A stretch of DNA of 9,017 nucleotides, taken from contig CAJMLQ010000118.1 of NCBI GenBank assembly GCA_905214265.1, positions 1-9,017 of the forward strand, in the 5' to 3' direction. Below the pieces are notes generated by a model. The model ran no database searches, was not told where the DNA came from, and saw nothing but the letters and a program-made list of their open reading frames with translations. Positions 1 to 6,181 of this stretch are shown here, one piece after another. Position 1 is the first letter of the stretch. Each line of letters begins with the position of its first letter. Both the position numbers and the translations under genes were made by a program. The DNA comes from an uncultured bacterium. Its GTDB lineage: Bacteria; Bacillota; Clostridia; Oscillospirales; Ruminococcaceae.

Positions 1-356
1 CACGCCCCCGCGTGGGGGGCGACAAATTACCCCTAGAATCCCGCAAATCAGCGTTAATATTTCTACTCACGCCCCCGCGTGGGGGGCGACGCCGAGCGCC
101 GGAACGGTGGGCGAGGAACGCATAATTTCTACTCACGCCCCCGCGTGGGGGGCGACACCCCTCATACAAACCCGGACAAACGCAGAGTGATATTTCTACT
201 CACGCCCCCGCGTGGGGGGCGACGAGGAGGGCTATAACCGTTTGAACCTTCCTATGGGATTTCTACTCACGCCCCCGCGTGGGGGGCGACAAAACAGAGA
301 ACCCAACAAAAGAGTGCTGAGAAGATTTCTACTCACGCCCCCGCGTGGGGGGCGAC
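1..356 (-). CRISPR. Type I-C CRISPR array, leader-proximal end (6 repeats, 5 spacers visible)
   Basis: Five complete identical 32-bp repeats lie at 59-90, 125-156, 192-223, 259-290 and 325-356, and a sixth, cut by the window edge, at 1-23. Spacers are 24-58, 91-124, 157-191, 224-258 and 291-324, which is 34-35 bp each. Read on the minus strand, the repeat begins GTCGCCCC and forms a 7-bp stem (CGCCCCC with GGGGGCG) around the loop CACGC, then ends in the 11-nt tail TGAGTAGAAAT. Stem, length and tail fit type I-C repeats, where Cas5c cuts after base 21 to leave an 11-nt handle. Orientation comes from the leader and cas2 lying to the right, so 325-356 is the leader-proximal repeat and 291-324 the newest spacer. 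No repeat is degenerate and the distal end is outside the window. No spacer visibly matches elsewhere in the window. Confidence 0.98.
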
Positions 357-526
357 AGCAATTTTTCACAAGGGCCAGACAGGCATGTGATACAAATTGC
401 CGAAAAATACACAGTAATTCAAAGTTCCTGTTTATTTGGTCACGCAATTTTCGAAAAACTGTGCAGATAACTGTAATTTCCCTGCGCCAACCTTCCGCTG
501 AAATCTGCTTGGGCAGGGTCGGCGCA
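357..526 (-). promoter_or_regulatory. CRISPR leader between cas2 and the array
   Basis: The 170 bp between the cas2 stop codon and the first repeat are non-coding and AT-rich near the array, as expected of a leader that drives array transcription and marks the spacer insertion point. An imperfect motif of the form TTTTTCG-NN-AATT occurs twice on the minus strand (446-458 and 395-407), about 51 bp apart. The octamer AAAATTGC occurs at 444-451 and again right at the leader-repeat junction (358-365). I see no clean -35/-10 pair, so the array promoter is not placed. Shared motifs like these could be binding sites for a host factor or the Cas1-Cas2 integrase, but that is inference. Confidence 0.75.
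483..526 (-). repeat. Inverted repeat directly after cas2
   Basis: Starting at the base after the cas2 stop codon, the minus strand reads TGCGCCGACC (517-526), later matched by GGTTGGCGCA (483-492). The two arms can pair over 10 bp with one G-U pair. A small inner hairpin, CTGC-CCAA-GCAG, sits at 505-516 inside the loop. There is no U-run after the stem, so this is not a standard intrinsic terminator. It may end or slow the cas transcript, or be a protein site at the far end of the leader. Confidence 0.45.
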
Positions 527-817
527 CTAAAAAATCAAAGCTTTTCCGGCTTCTACAAGAGGCCTTTTCCCCATGGTCTCGATTCGATTTTCATAAGTGT
601 TTCCCAAGCGATAAAATCGAACCGAGTCCTGCGCGATATCGATGACTTTTTCCAGTTCACTTTTCAGCGTTACCAGCTGTGCGGCGTCCACAAGTACCTC
701 AAATACAGAGTTTTGTACGCGCATTCCGTAACGCTCGCAAATCTTCGCGACTTTTCGCAGACGCTTCTGACCGGCAGTATCCGATGTATCCACATCGTAG
801 GTCACAACCAGCATCAT
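527..817 (-). CDS. cas2: Cas2, spacer-integration subunit
   Basis: The 96-residue protein is a typical type I-C Cas2. It begins MMLVVTYDVDT, with the conserved aspartate D8 at the end of the first beta-strand, and contains YGMRVQNSVFE (residues 30-40) and SVRFYRLG (65-72), which are family landmarks. Cas2 dimers hold two Cas1 dimers together to form the integrase that inserts new spacers at the leader end of the array. The start is the first of two ATG codons; GGAGG, inside the last codons of cas1, lies 9 nt upstream. The gap after cas1 is 6 bp, so the gene is probably translated together with cas1. It is the last gene before the leader. Confidence 0.97.
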   Translation of the reverse strand: MMLVVTYDVDTSDTAGQKRLRKVAKICERYGMRVQNSVFEVLVDAAQLVTLKSELEKVIDIAQDSVRFYRLGNTYENRIETMGKRPLVEAGKALIF

Positions 818-823
818 ACGGCG

Positions 824-1849
824 TTACCTCCATACAAAAGGCGGATACCGATCCAGATCTCCACGCAGTACACGGGCAAACAGCATAGACTGCGCATAGG
901 GAATCATGCCGATCGGAATTTTTTCCTTTAAAAACGGATGCTGGATGGTTTCCCGTTTTCTGGCGCGCCACTGCTCCAGAACTTTCCGCCGCCCCTTATC
1001 GCTGAGGTAGATCGCCCCAAAATCCGCAATAAAATCACGAGGCTGAAACTTATCCTTGTTGAACATGGATATGACCAGTCTGTCACATAAAGGCGCCCGA
1101 AGCTCTTCCATGATGTCCAACGCGAATGAGGACCGCCCCGGCCGGAGCGTATGCAAATACCCCGCGGCAGGATCCAAGCCCACCGTTTCCATTGCGGAGC
1201 GAACGTCATGCGCCAGCAGCGTGTACAAAAAGGACAGCACGGCGTTGACCTCATTCAGCGGCGGACGTCGGCTTCTCATCTCAAAGCGATACCCCTTTGG
1301 GCTGCTGAGCAGCGTGTCAAAGCAGGAAAAATAGACCGATGCGGCGGCACCTTCAATACCTCGCATGGAATCTATGTCAGCACAGTCATCCAATCGTTTT
1401 GCAAGCTCCGTCAGACCGGATACCGCGGCGGCAATGGAACTCTTCGCCGCTTCATCCGTTGTAGAGCGCCCGTGGCGCATCAGCACAGACTTGCTGTTTC
1501 GAAGCTTGCAGAACAGCAGGTCCCCTACAAATCGGTCCACAAACGCCGGATCCGTCAGGCTTTCGTATTGCCGTTTCCGCAGCAGCACGTTTCCGCTGAC
1601 CGGGCCGCACACTCGCCCCAGAAAATTGCCGTTTTCGCTGAGAAACGTGATGGTCACATCATTTTTCGAGCAAAAAGCCATCAGTGCGGTGGAGAGAGTA
1701 TTCTTTCCAAACAGGACGATCGAATCCACCTGCGAAATGGGAACAGCTGCTTTCTCCGCACCGCCGATGGAAATGCAGATATTTCCGTTCCGCTCAAACA
1801 GATAGCTTTCCGGGGTGGTGACATACAAGGTTTCCAGCAGTTTTTTCAT
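824..1849 (-). CDS. cas1: Cas1, spacer-acquisition integrase
   Basis: The 341-residue protein has the usual type I-C Cas1 length. Conserved metal-binding and catalytic regions are visible: E166 in MRGIEGAAA, H233 in YLHTLRPGRSS, and the acidic stretch LDIMEE (244-249), after which the fold continues with LRAPLCDRLV. Cas1 with Cas2 cuts and joins DNA at repeat ends to integrate new spacers. The frame stays open far upstream, inside cas4, but the true start is the ATG at 1847-1849: GGAGG lies 7 nt before it, the ATG overlaps the cas4 stop in an ATGA, and homology begins there (MKKLLETLYVTTPESYL). The overlap suggests coupled translation with cas4, whose product works with Cas1 in choosing prespacers. 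Confidence 0.97.
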   Translation of the reverse strand: MKKLLETLYVTTPESYLFERNGNICISIGGAEKAAVPISQVDSIVLFGKNTLSTALMAFCSKNDVTITFLSENGNFLGRVCGPVSGNVLLRKRQYESLTDPAFVDRFVGDLLFCKLRNSKSVLMRHGRSTTDEAAKSSIAAAVSGLTELAKRLDDCADIDSMRGIEGAAASVYFSCFDTLLSSPKGYRFEMRSRRPPLNEVNAVLSFLYTLLAHDVRSAMETVGLDPAAGYLHTLRPGRSSFALDIMEELRAPLCDRLVISMFNKDKFQPRDFIADFGAIYLSDKGRRKVLEQWRARKRETIQHPFLKEKIPIGMIPYAQSMLFARVLRGDLDRYPPFVWR

Positions 1850-2508
1850 GGTAAGTCCTCCTCTGCCGCCTCCCTGCGAAGCTGGGCACAATATTCCAAA
1901 GCGGAATGCTGCACACCGGGCAGGCAGTCCTCCCGCAGAGAACACGCCTTGCACTTGGCTCCGGGTTTTGCGGGCGGGACAAAAAATCCGCGGCGAAAGG
2001 ATTCGATTTCTTGGACCGTTTTCTTTACCAGATCCCGCAGCTCCGTTGTAAAGGGAACCGGATACCGGCGGTGAGACGTAATGTAGTAGATGGCTCCCTC
2101 CGAAATCTGCGTTTGAAACATTTCCTCCAGACACATAGCCTGCGCGCACAGCTGCACTTCATATTCCCGCTCTGCCCGGAGCTTGCCGTGCTTATATTCC
2201 ACAGGAAACAGCCGCACCGGGAAATCCAGCGCGGAAATACGGCAGCCTTGCGGGTCCTCCTCCGCCTCGATGCAGTCGCATTTCCCGGCAACGCCCAGGG
2301 ACCTGGAGAACACCGGGAATTCGTATAGCTTCGCGGTGTTTCCCCTGCGCTCTATCCGTTGGGCGTGGACGCGCTCATGCTCCGCCCGGCCCTTGGCGGT
2401 GTCCGCGCTCTCCGACCAAAGCTGTTCATTCGTCAGCAGCGCGGCCCGCCGCAGGCAGAAACCGGCGTGTGACAGCCGTGAAAGGGGGATCGGCTCCCAA
2501 TCATCCAC
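1846..2508 (-). CDS. cas4: Cas4, Fe-S nuclease for prespacer processing
   Basis: The 220-residue protein is a Cas4 of the RecB-like PD-(D/E)XK nuclease group. Visible elements are the first cluster cysteine C18 (HAGFCLRR), H44, an aspartate in GKCDCIE (D78), the catalytic E104-x-K106 in PVEYKHG, the QLCAQAMCLEEM motif (119-130) and the C-terminal cysteines C186, C189 and C195. The four cysteines should bind a 4Fe-4S cluster. In type I-C, Cas4 associates with Cas1-Cas2 and trims prespacer ends at the PAM, fixing spacer orientation. The start is GTG, overlapping the end of cas7 by 8 bp. Only a weak ribosome site (GGAGAGG, rather far upstream) is seen, so coupling to cas7 translation is likely. 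No other usable start precedes the conserved IPLSRLSHAGFC segment. Confidence 0.95.
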   Translation of the reverse strand: MDDWEPIPLSRLSHAGFCLRRAALLTNEQLWSESADTAKGRAEHERVHAQRIERRGNTAKLYEFPVFSRSLGVAGKCDCIEAEEDPQGCRISALDFPVRLFPVEYKHGKLRAEREYEVQLCAQAMCLEEMFQTQISEGAIYYITSHRRYPVPFTTELRDLVKKTVQEIESFRRGFFVPPAKPGAKCKACSLREDCLPGVQHSALEYCAQLRREAAEEDLP

Positions 2509-3499
2509 GGCAGAACCAGTCCTCTCCGTCGGGAAGCGCGTCCCAGACGATCGGGGAGAAGGGATCCGGCTTAAAGCCGATCCGCACGCCGCTGGGCACC
2601 TTGTCCAGTTTCACCACGGCATCGTAATCCCGATAGCTGCGGGGATACTCCACCGCAGCCTTTTTGGTGACCTTGACCAGATCAAACAGCTTATGCGCCG
2701 GTGCGCAGCCCAGCTTCGCCTGACGTACTCTCTGCGCGGCGTCGCTGTCCGTGCCGATATGCTTGAAAATGATCAGCGGAGAGACCACCGCCATCTCGCC
2801 CTTGCTGGCAGAGTGGTCATGCTCATACATATTCAAAATAGACTCAAAGAGGACATTCAGGTCTTCTTCATCAAAGCCGGTTTCCTCTGCCAGATTCGCG
2901 CTGACAAACCCGCGGACCTCATACAGACCGAAGGGGATGATCTGCTTGCGGCCCATGGTGCGGAGTTTGTCCTCCGGCTGGGCTTCCTCCCAAGTCAGGT
3001 AGTCCTCCACAACAGCGCCATCTTTCACCTTGTCCGCAACCGCCATGCGGGTAATGGAAATATCCAGCGGCAGCACCGGGTCCAGGCTCTTGCCGAAGGT
3101 GATCTGTACCGGTCCGCGCACCTGACCGGCATTGGGGCCTGTGGACATGACCGCACCAAACGCGCGCACATCGTAGAAAAGCTCGCAGGCCTTTTTCCTG
3201 CCGGCATAAACAGCCTCCTTGGCTTTCGCGCAGTCCTCCACGCCGGCGGCTCGCTTGGCTTCGGCAATGTGGCGGTTGATATTGGTCGCCTGCTGAATGA
3301 TAATGCCCATTCCGGGCTTGTCCCGGTAGGCTAGTTCTACATAATTGCGGATGCGGCGCTTGGTAGCGCCGTCAGTGATATAGCCCTGCATCGTCTGCGG
3401 GTCAATGCGGGGCATATTTCCCATATCCGGATCGCCGTTCGGGTTGCAGTTGGAGCACGCCACATAGTAGATGAATTCATATCGATTCTGAATAGCCAT
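2501..3499 (-). CDS. cas7: Cas7 (Csd2), crRNA-binding backbone subunit
   Basis: The 332-residue protein belongs to the Csd2 branch of Cas7. The N-terminal signature NPNGDPDMGNMPRIDP (residues 19-34) and the segment VRAFGAVMST followed by GPNAGQVRGPVQITFG (111-136) are diagnostic. Several copies of Cas7 polymerise along the crRNA spacer and form the backbone of the surveillance complex, holding the guide for pairing with target DNA. Translation starts at ATG with GGGGGAGG seven bases upstream, and only 15 bp separate it from the cas8c stop. The length is slightly above the usual family size. Nothing looks broken. Confidence 0.97.
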   Translation of the reverse strand: MAIQNRYEFIYYVACSNCNPNGDPDMGNMPRIDPQTMQGYITDGATKRRIRNYVELAYRDKPGMGIIIQQATNINRHIAEAKRAAGVEDCAKAKEAVYAGRKKACELFYDVRAFGAVMSTGPNAGQVRGPVQITFGKSLDPVLPLDISITRMAVADKVKDGAVVEDYLTWEEAQPEDKLRTMGRKQIIPFGLYEVRGFVSANLAEETGFDEEDLNVLFESILNMYEHDHSASKGEMAVVSPLIIFKHIGTDSDAAQRVRQAKLGCAPAHKLFDLVKVTKKAAVEYPRSYRDYDAVVKLDKVPSGVRIGFKPDPFSPIVWDALPDGEDWFCRG

Positions 3500-3514
3500 G
3501 GTAAAGCCTCCCCC

Positions 3515-3913
3515 TTATTCTTCAACTGCCGCTTTTTCACCGGCAGCGGAACGTTCTTTTTTCTCCTGACTGAGTTTTGCTCCCATCTGGTAGTATCCCA
3601 GCGCGAAATAGGACTGCTGCTCCAGATTCAGTGTGGCGGGAATGGACGTCCCCAGCGCGACGGATACCTGCCGCAGCTTTTCCTGATATTGATTGGCAAG
3701 CCATTTGTTCTCCATTTTTTCCAGATGGTGGTTGGAACGGCTGCTGAGCTGGCCGATGACCAGCGCGGGCATCTGAATGGCGGAGGCATAGTAGCGCTCC
3801 ACAATGCCGGTATTGACATCAGGCATCGCAGCCTTTTGAATTGCCGCGTAAACGGCCATCAAACCGCCGCAGTGATAGGCGGTGCTGGGAAGGTTGAAAT
3901 TATATTCTTCCAA
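3515..3913 (-). CDS. cas11c: Cas11c small subunit, internal start within cas8c
   Basis: Type I-C systems are known to make a separate small subunit, Cas11c, by internal initiation in the 3' part of cas8c. Here a full AGGAGG (3922-3927) lies inside cas8c, exactly 8 nt before an in-frame TTG codon (3911-3913). Initiation there gives a 132-residue protein that begins (M)EEYNFNLPSTAYH, ends at the cas8c stop and corresponds to residues 468-599 of Cas8c. The size matches known Cas11c (about 120-130 residues), and the segment is predicted helical and rich in Ala, Gln and Lys. Two Cas11c copies normally sit along the belly of the complex and contact the non-target strand. Initiation at TTG is inferred from spacing; the nearby in-frame ATG (residue 460) precedes the ribosome site and has none of its own. 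Confidence 0.75.
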   Translation of the reverse strand: MEEYNFNLPSTAYHCGGLMAVYAAIQKAAMPDVNTGIVERYYASAIQMPALVIGQLSSRSNHHLEKMENKWLANQYQEKLRQVSVALGTSIPATLNLEQQSYFALGYYQMGAKLSQEKKERSAAGEKAAVEE

Positions 3914-5314
3914 GATCGGTACCTCCTGATGGTTCATTCGATTTTTTCGCAGAAGCCAGACTTTGAGCCATTGACAGGCCAAACTGTTGGGCAGAGGACT
4001 TTGCGCGCTTTGTTTGTCACTGTCGTCACTGCTCAGCAGTTCTGAGCGGATATAGGCCAGCGCCTTTGCCGCGACGGCGTCCGGCAGAGCTCCGTTGGAA
4101 AGAACGGCCTGAATCACCGCCGGGGTCAATCCGGCCAGTTCCTTGGACAGTCTGTCCTGCGGGCGGGTGTCGCCCTTCTGGAATTTCAGCAGGCGCAGCA
4201 GGCGCGCGGTCAGCTTCACCGGTTTGATGTTCCCTGTGCCGGATTGATTGGTCAATGCCAGATCGTCATACCACTGACGCAGATTCTGCCGCAGGTCGGC
4301 ATAGCTGCCCCGCTCAAATCTGCGGATCATAACGCGGCTGTTTACGCCGGAAAGAAGCAAGATGTAATAGGATGTGCCGTCCAGATCCGGAGCCGCCTGA
4401 CCGGAATAGACGCTTTCGGGGACCTGGTCTGCCATGTTCCGCTTAGCGGCCGGATTGACGGGAACCGTTTCCGGCGCCTGCTCTGGCCTGTCAAAGCCAA
4501 AGTCAAGGGTACAGAACGGGTCCTCCTCCTGGGCGATCTCCCGGTCAAACCAGTGCACAAACTTCATGCCCGCAAGGATCGGCGCATCCTTCAGAAGATC
4601 ATCCAGCGCCGACTTCACCACGCCGAACGCCTCCTCGGAAACGGGCGCGTTGACCGCTTTTTTCTGGTTGTAGGAGCAAAATGCCGCTTTGTCAAAGCAG
4701 ATCAGAGCATCTCCTTTGGGGTGCCCTCCCACGGCGAGCAGACCCTGAATGGGGATGGTCGTCATCATGGGAGCCGTGGGCTCGCCGGTAATCAGGCACA
4801 GCTCTGTCGGGGACGCATCCCCCTTGGCAAACCTCTTTCGGTACTCCCGCCACCAACGGCGGATCTTTTCGGACTCCACCATGGAGTTTCCGTTGACCCG
4901 AAAGGAGATCCTGTCACCCGGCTTTATCTTCATGCGATCCAGCTCTGCCCGGATGGCTTCCGTGATCTCAGGGGTTTCCAACGCGCGGACGCAGACCTTC
5001 AGCAGCGGCTCCTCCTCTGATGCGTCACGAAGCGTTTCCAGAAAGAAAGCGCTCTTGGCGGCGGGCTTAGCCCCATCCGCCGGTGCGTCAGGAATCACAA
5101 TGGACCGTTTTTCCACCAGAACATTGCATTTGTCCCTGCCTTGCGCGAGACTTCCCATGTCCGGGCAGGGCAGCAGTTCATCGTCGCCCAGATAAATGCT
5201 GACACGGTCATCGTTCTCTGAAAGGGAAATATATGCCTTGACGGTTTTCCCGATGAAGCCGGGCGGCAGCGTCAGCTGTCGGCGGAGCCCATAATCATAC
5301 AGCGCCTTCAGCAT
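3515..5314 (-). CDS. cas8c: Cas8c (Csd1), large subunit of the surveillance complex
   Basis: The 599-residue protein is a Csd1-family Cas8c. Recognisable elements are the N-terminal MLKALYDYGLRRQL, SFRVNG (137-142), CLITGEPTAP (173-182), GDALICFDKAAFCSYNQ (201-217) followed by NAPVSEEAF (222-230), and a helical C-terminal part that doubles as Cas11c. Cas8c recognises the PAM, helps open the target duplex and recruits Cas3. The start is ATG with AAAGGAGGGG eight bases upstream. It overlaps the end of cas5c by 20 bp, so the two are probably translated together. The acidic, Ser/Asp/Gln-rich stretch around residues 428-440 looks like a linker between the large body and the small-subunit domain. 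Confidence 0.96.
   Translation of the reverse strand: MLKALYDYGLRRQLTLPPGFIGKTVKAYISLSENDDRVSIYLGDDELLPCPDMGSLAQGRDKCNVLVEKRSIVIPDAPADGAKPAAKSAFFLETLRDASEEEPLLKVCVRALETPEITEAIRAELDRMKIKPGDRISFRVNGNSMVESEKIRRWWREYRKRFAKGDASPTELCLITGEPTAPMMTTIPIQGLLAVGGHPKGDALICFDKAAFCSYNQKKAVNAPVSEEAFGVVKSALDDLLKDAPILAGMKFVHWFDREIAQEEDPFCTLDFGFDRPEQAPETVPVNPAAKRNMADQVPESVYSGQAAPDLDGTSYYILLLSGVNSRVMIRRFERGSYADLRQNLRQWYDDLALTNQSGTGNIKPVKLTARLLRLLKFQKGDTRPQDRLSKELAGLTPAVIQAVLSNGALPDAVAAKALAYIRSELLSSDDSDKQSAQSPLPNSLACQWLKVWLLRKNRMNHQEVPILEEYNFNLPSTAYHCGGLMAVYAAIQKAAMPDVNTGIVERYYASAIQMPALVIGQLSSRSNHHLEKMENKWLANQYQEKLRQVSVALGTSIPATLNLEQQSYFALGYYQMGAKLSQEKKERSAAGEKAAVEE
3914..3927 (-). promoter_or_regulatory. Internal ribosome binding site for cas11c
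   Basis: AGGAGG at 3922-3927 spans parts of codons 462-465 of cas8c (His-Gln-Glu-Val) and is followed by an 8-nt spacer and an in-frame TTG. A perfect Shine-Dalgarno at ideal spacing inside a gene, at the expected cas11c boundary, is unlikely to be chance. Confidence 0.75.
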
Positions 5315-5957
5315 GGATTACCCCTCCTTTCAGAACCTCCGGGCTTTCGTAAGGCGGAACGGAAATAACGCCGTTTTCCATGACCGCGTGGAACAGAGAC
5401 ATCTGAATTTTTGTTTTTTTGGTGACCTCCACATCTTCCGGCGTAAACAGATCATAGACCATCAGCCCGGCGTCCAGAGATTCCTGAATGGGAGGCCGTG
5501 TGCCGTCGCTCTCCTCAAAGTAGCAGGTAAATTCCCGCAAGCCCAAGGACGGCTGAAAATAGCATTTTCCGCCGCGGATACGCCGCAGGGCCTGTTCGTA
5601 CAGCTGCGTTTCCCGTCCCGCAAAGGCCGGGCGCGGCTCGATCGATGCGGCGATGCGATAGCGCACATCCTGAAGGGCGGTCGTCTGCCGCTGGGTCCGT
5701 TCCTCCTCTGCGGAGACCGGCGTTGAACTGACGGTGTATTTGATCTCATTGCGCTTGAAGCTGATATAACGAATCGGCTTCAACACCTCGATGCGATGGA
5801 CTCTCCACAGGAATTCCTTCGGCTTCATGTAGATCGCGGAAAGAATGCCTCTGGCAGCCGATGGGGGAGGGAAGGGGTAAGTCAGCCGTTCCACCTTCGC
5901 CTGCGGCATGGTGAAGCAGGCAAAGTCTCCCCAAACCTCGATAACAACTTCCTTCAA
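5295..5957 (-). CDS. cas5: Cas5c (Cas5d), crRNA-processing endoribonuclease
   Basis: The 220-residue protein is a type I-C Cas5. Visible are the first RAMP strand MKEVVIEVWGDFACF, YPFPPPSAARGILSAIY (27-43), TQRQTTALQDVRYRI (88-102), and RRIRGGKCYF followed by QPSLGLREF (125-143). Type I-C lacks Cas6; Cas5c cuts pre-crRNA at the base of the repeat hairpin and then stays on the 5' handle. Y43 could match the catalytic Tyr46 reported for the Bacillus halodurans enzyme; a Lys-His pair matching its residues 116-117 is not obvious here, so the catalytic set may differ. The start is TTG with GGAGGTG eight bases upstream; the nearby ATG and GTG frames close after six or fewer codons. The 5' leader contains a repeat mimic that this protein could itself bind. 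Confidence 0.96.
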   Translation of the reverse strand: MKEVVIEVWGDFACFTMPQAKVERLTYPFPPPSAARGILSAIYMKPKEFLWRVHRIEVLKPIRYISFKRNEIKYTVSSTPVSAEEERTQRQTTALQDVRYRIAASIEPRPAFAGRETQLYEQALRRIRGGKCYFQPSLGLREFTCYFEESDGTRPPIQESLDAGLMVYDLFTPEDVEVTKKTKIQMSLFHAVMENGVISVPPYESPEVLKGGVIHAEGAV

Positions 5958-5982
5958 ATAAAATTCACCTCCATAATTTGCG

Positions 5983-6010
5983 CGCCCCGTCCCGTTTTCC
6001 AGGCAGGGCG
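5983..6010 (-). other. GC-rich hairpin in the cas5 5' leader
   Basis: On the minus strand CGCCCTGCC can fold back on GGGACGGGGCG around a GGAAAAC-type loop, with G-U pairs and one C-A mismatch. The base of the stem (CGCCC with GGGCG) recalls the array repeat stem, but the sequence after it (CGCAAATTATGG) does not match the array handle. It lies 19 nt after the repeat mimic and about 10 nt before the cas5 ribosome site. It could modulate ribosome access, act as an attenuator, or be a decayed second repeat. Confidence 0.5.
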
Positions 6011-6029
6011 GTCAAATCATACTCTATAT

Positions 6030-6058
6030 ATTTCTACTCATCAGCTATTTTAGCTGTC
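6030..6058 (-). ncRNA. Single CRISPR-repeat mimic in the cas5 5' leader
   Basis: On the minus strand the first bases are GA, then a perfect 6-bp stem CAGCTA-AAA-TAGCTG, one A, and TGAGTAGAAAT. This last 11-mer is identical to the 11-nt handle at the end of every array repeat. The stem sequence is unrelated to the GC-rich array stem, so the shape and handle are kept while the rest differs. A type I-C Cas5c reads a hairpin plus its 3' single strand, so this should be a candidate substrate. The element begins 7 nt after a near-consensus -10 box, at the predicted transcription start. What the RNA does is inference: autoregulation by Cas5c or the complex, a crRNA-like regulator, or a relic repeat. 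Confidence 0.7.
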
Positions 6059-6064
6059 ATATAT

Positions 6065-6092
6065 AGTATATAAAAATGTACAAGAAAGTCAA
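6065..6092 (-). promoter_or_regulatory. Promoter of the cas5-cas8-cas7-cas4-cas1-cas2 unit
   Basis: TTGACT (6087-6092) and TATACT (6065-6070) each match the sigma-A consensus at five of six positions and are separated by 16 bp. The predicted start is G at 6058, the first base of the repeat mimic. The 5' leader of cas5 would be about 100 nt. The surrounding 120 bp are very AT-rich compared with the genes. Confidence 0.75.
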
Positions 6093-6128
6093 TGAATTAT
6101 TTCCTCTTTTATGTGTATAAATCATAAT

Positions 6129-6168
6129 AGCACGCCATGAGTCCCATAAAAAGGACACATGGCGTGCT
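6129..6168 (-). terminator. Long hairpin after cas3 (possible terminator)
   Basis: AGCACGCCATG (6129-6139) and its exact complement (6158-6168) form an 11-bp stem, extended after one A-A mismatch by four more pairs (GTCC 6141-6144 with GGAC 6153-6156) and closed by an A-rich loop on the plus strand. It starts 13 bp after the cas3 stop. Neither side has a proper U-run (minus side continues ATTATGATTTA), so it is a weak intrinsic terminator at best. It could also stabilise the cas3 mRNA end or block readthrough into the cas5 promoter. Confidence 0.5.
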
Positions 6169-6181
6169 GTGGTTCAAATTT

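Noticed and set aside
212..931. A long plus-strand open frame across the array and cas2
   Set aside because: It is made partly of translated repeats and partly of the antisense of cas2, with no ribosome site.
1850..2149. An upstream extension of the cas1 frame
   Set aside because: It lies inside cas4 in another frame. The ATG at 1849 has the ribosome site, the ATGA overlap and the family's N-terminus.
6057..6092. An 11-codon hydrophobic micro-frame on the minus strand starting at TTG with AGAGG upstream, as a possible CreT-like toxin
   Set aside because: Its start codon is the -35 box of the promoter, it is very short, and AT-rich DNA gives such frames by chance. There is no independent promoter for it.
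6076..6120. A 14-codon plus-strand frame (MYKKVNELFPLLCV) in the cas3-cas5 gap
   Set aside because: It has no ribosome site and no convincing plus-strand promoter, and it is short enough to be chance.
6113..6168. The cas3-end hairpin as another degenerate CRISPR repeat (GGCGTG shared with the array)
   Set aside because: Only six bases match and the tail after the stem does not resemble the handle, unlike the exact 11-mer at 6030-6040.
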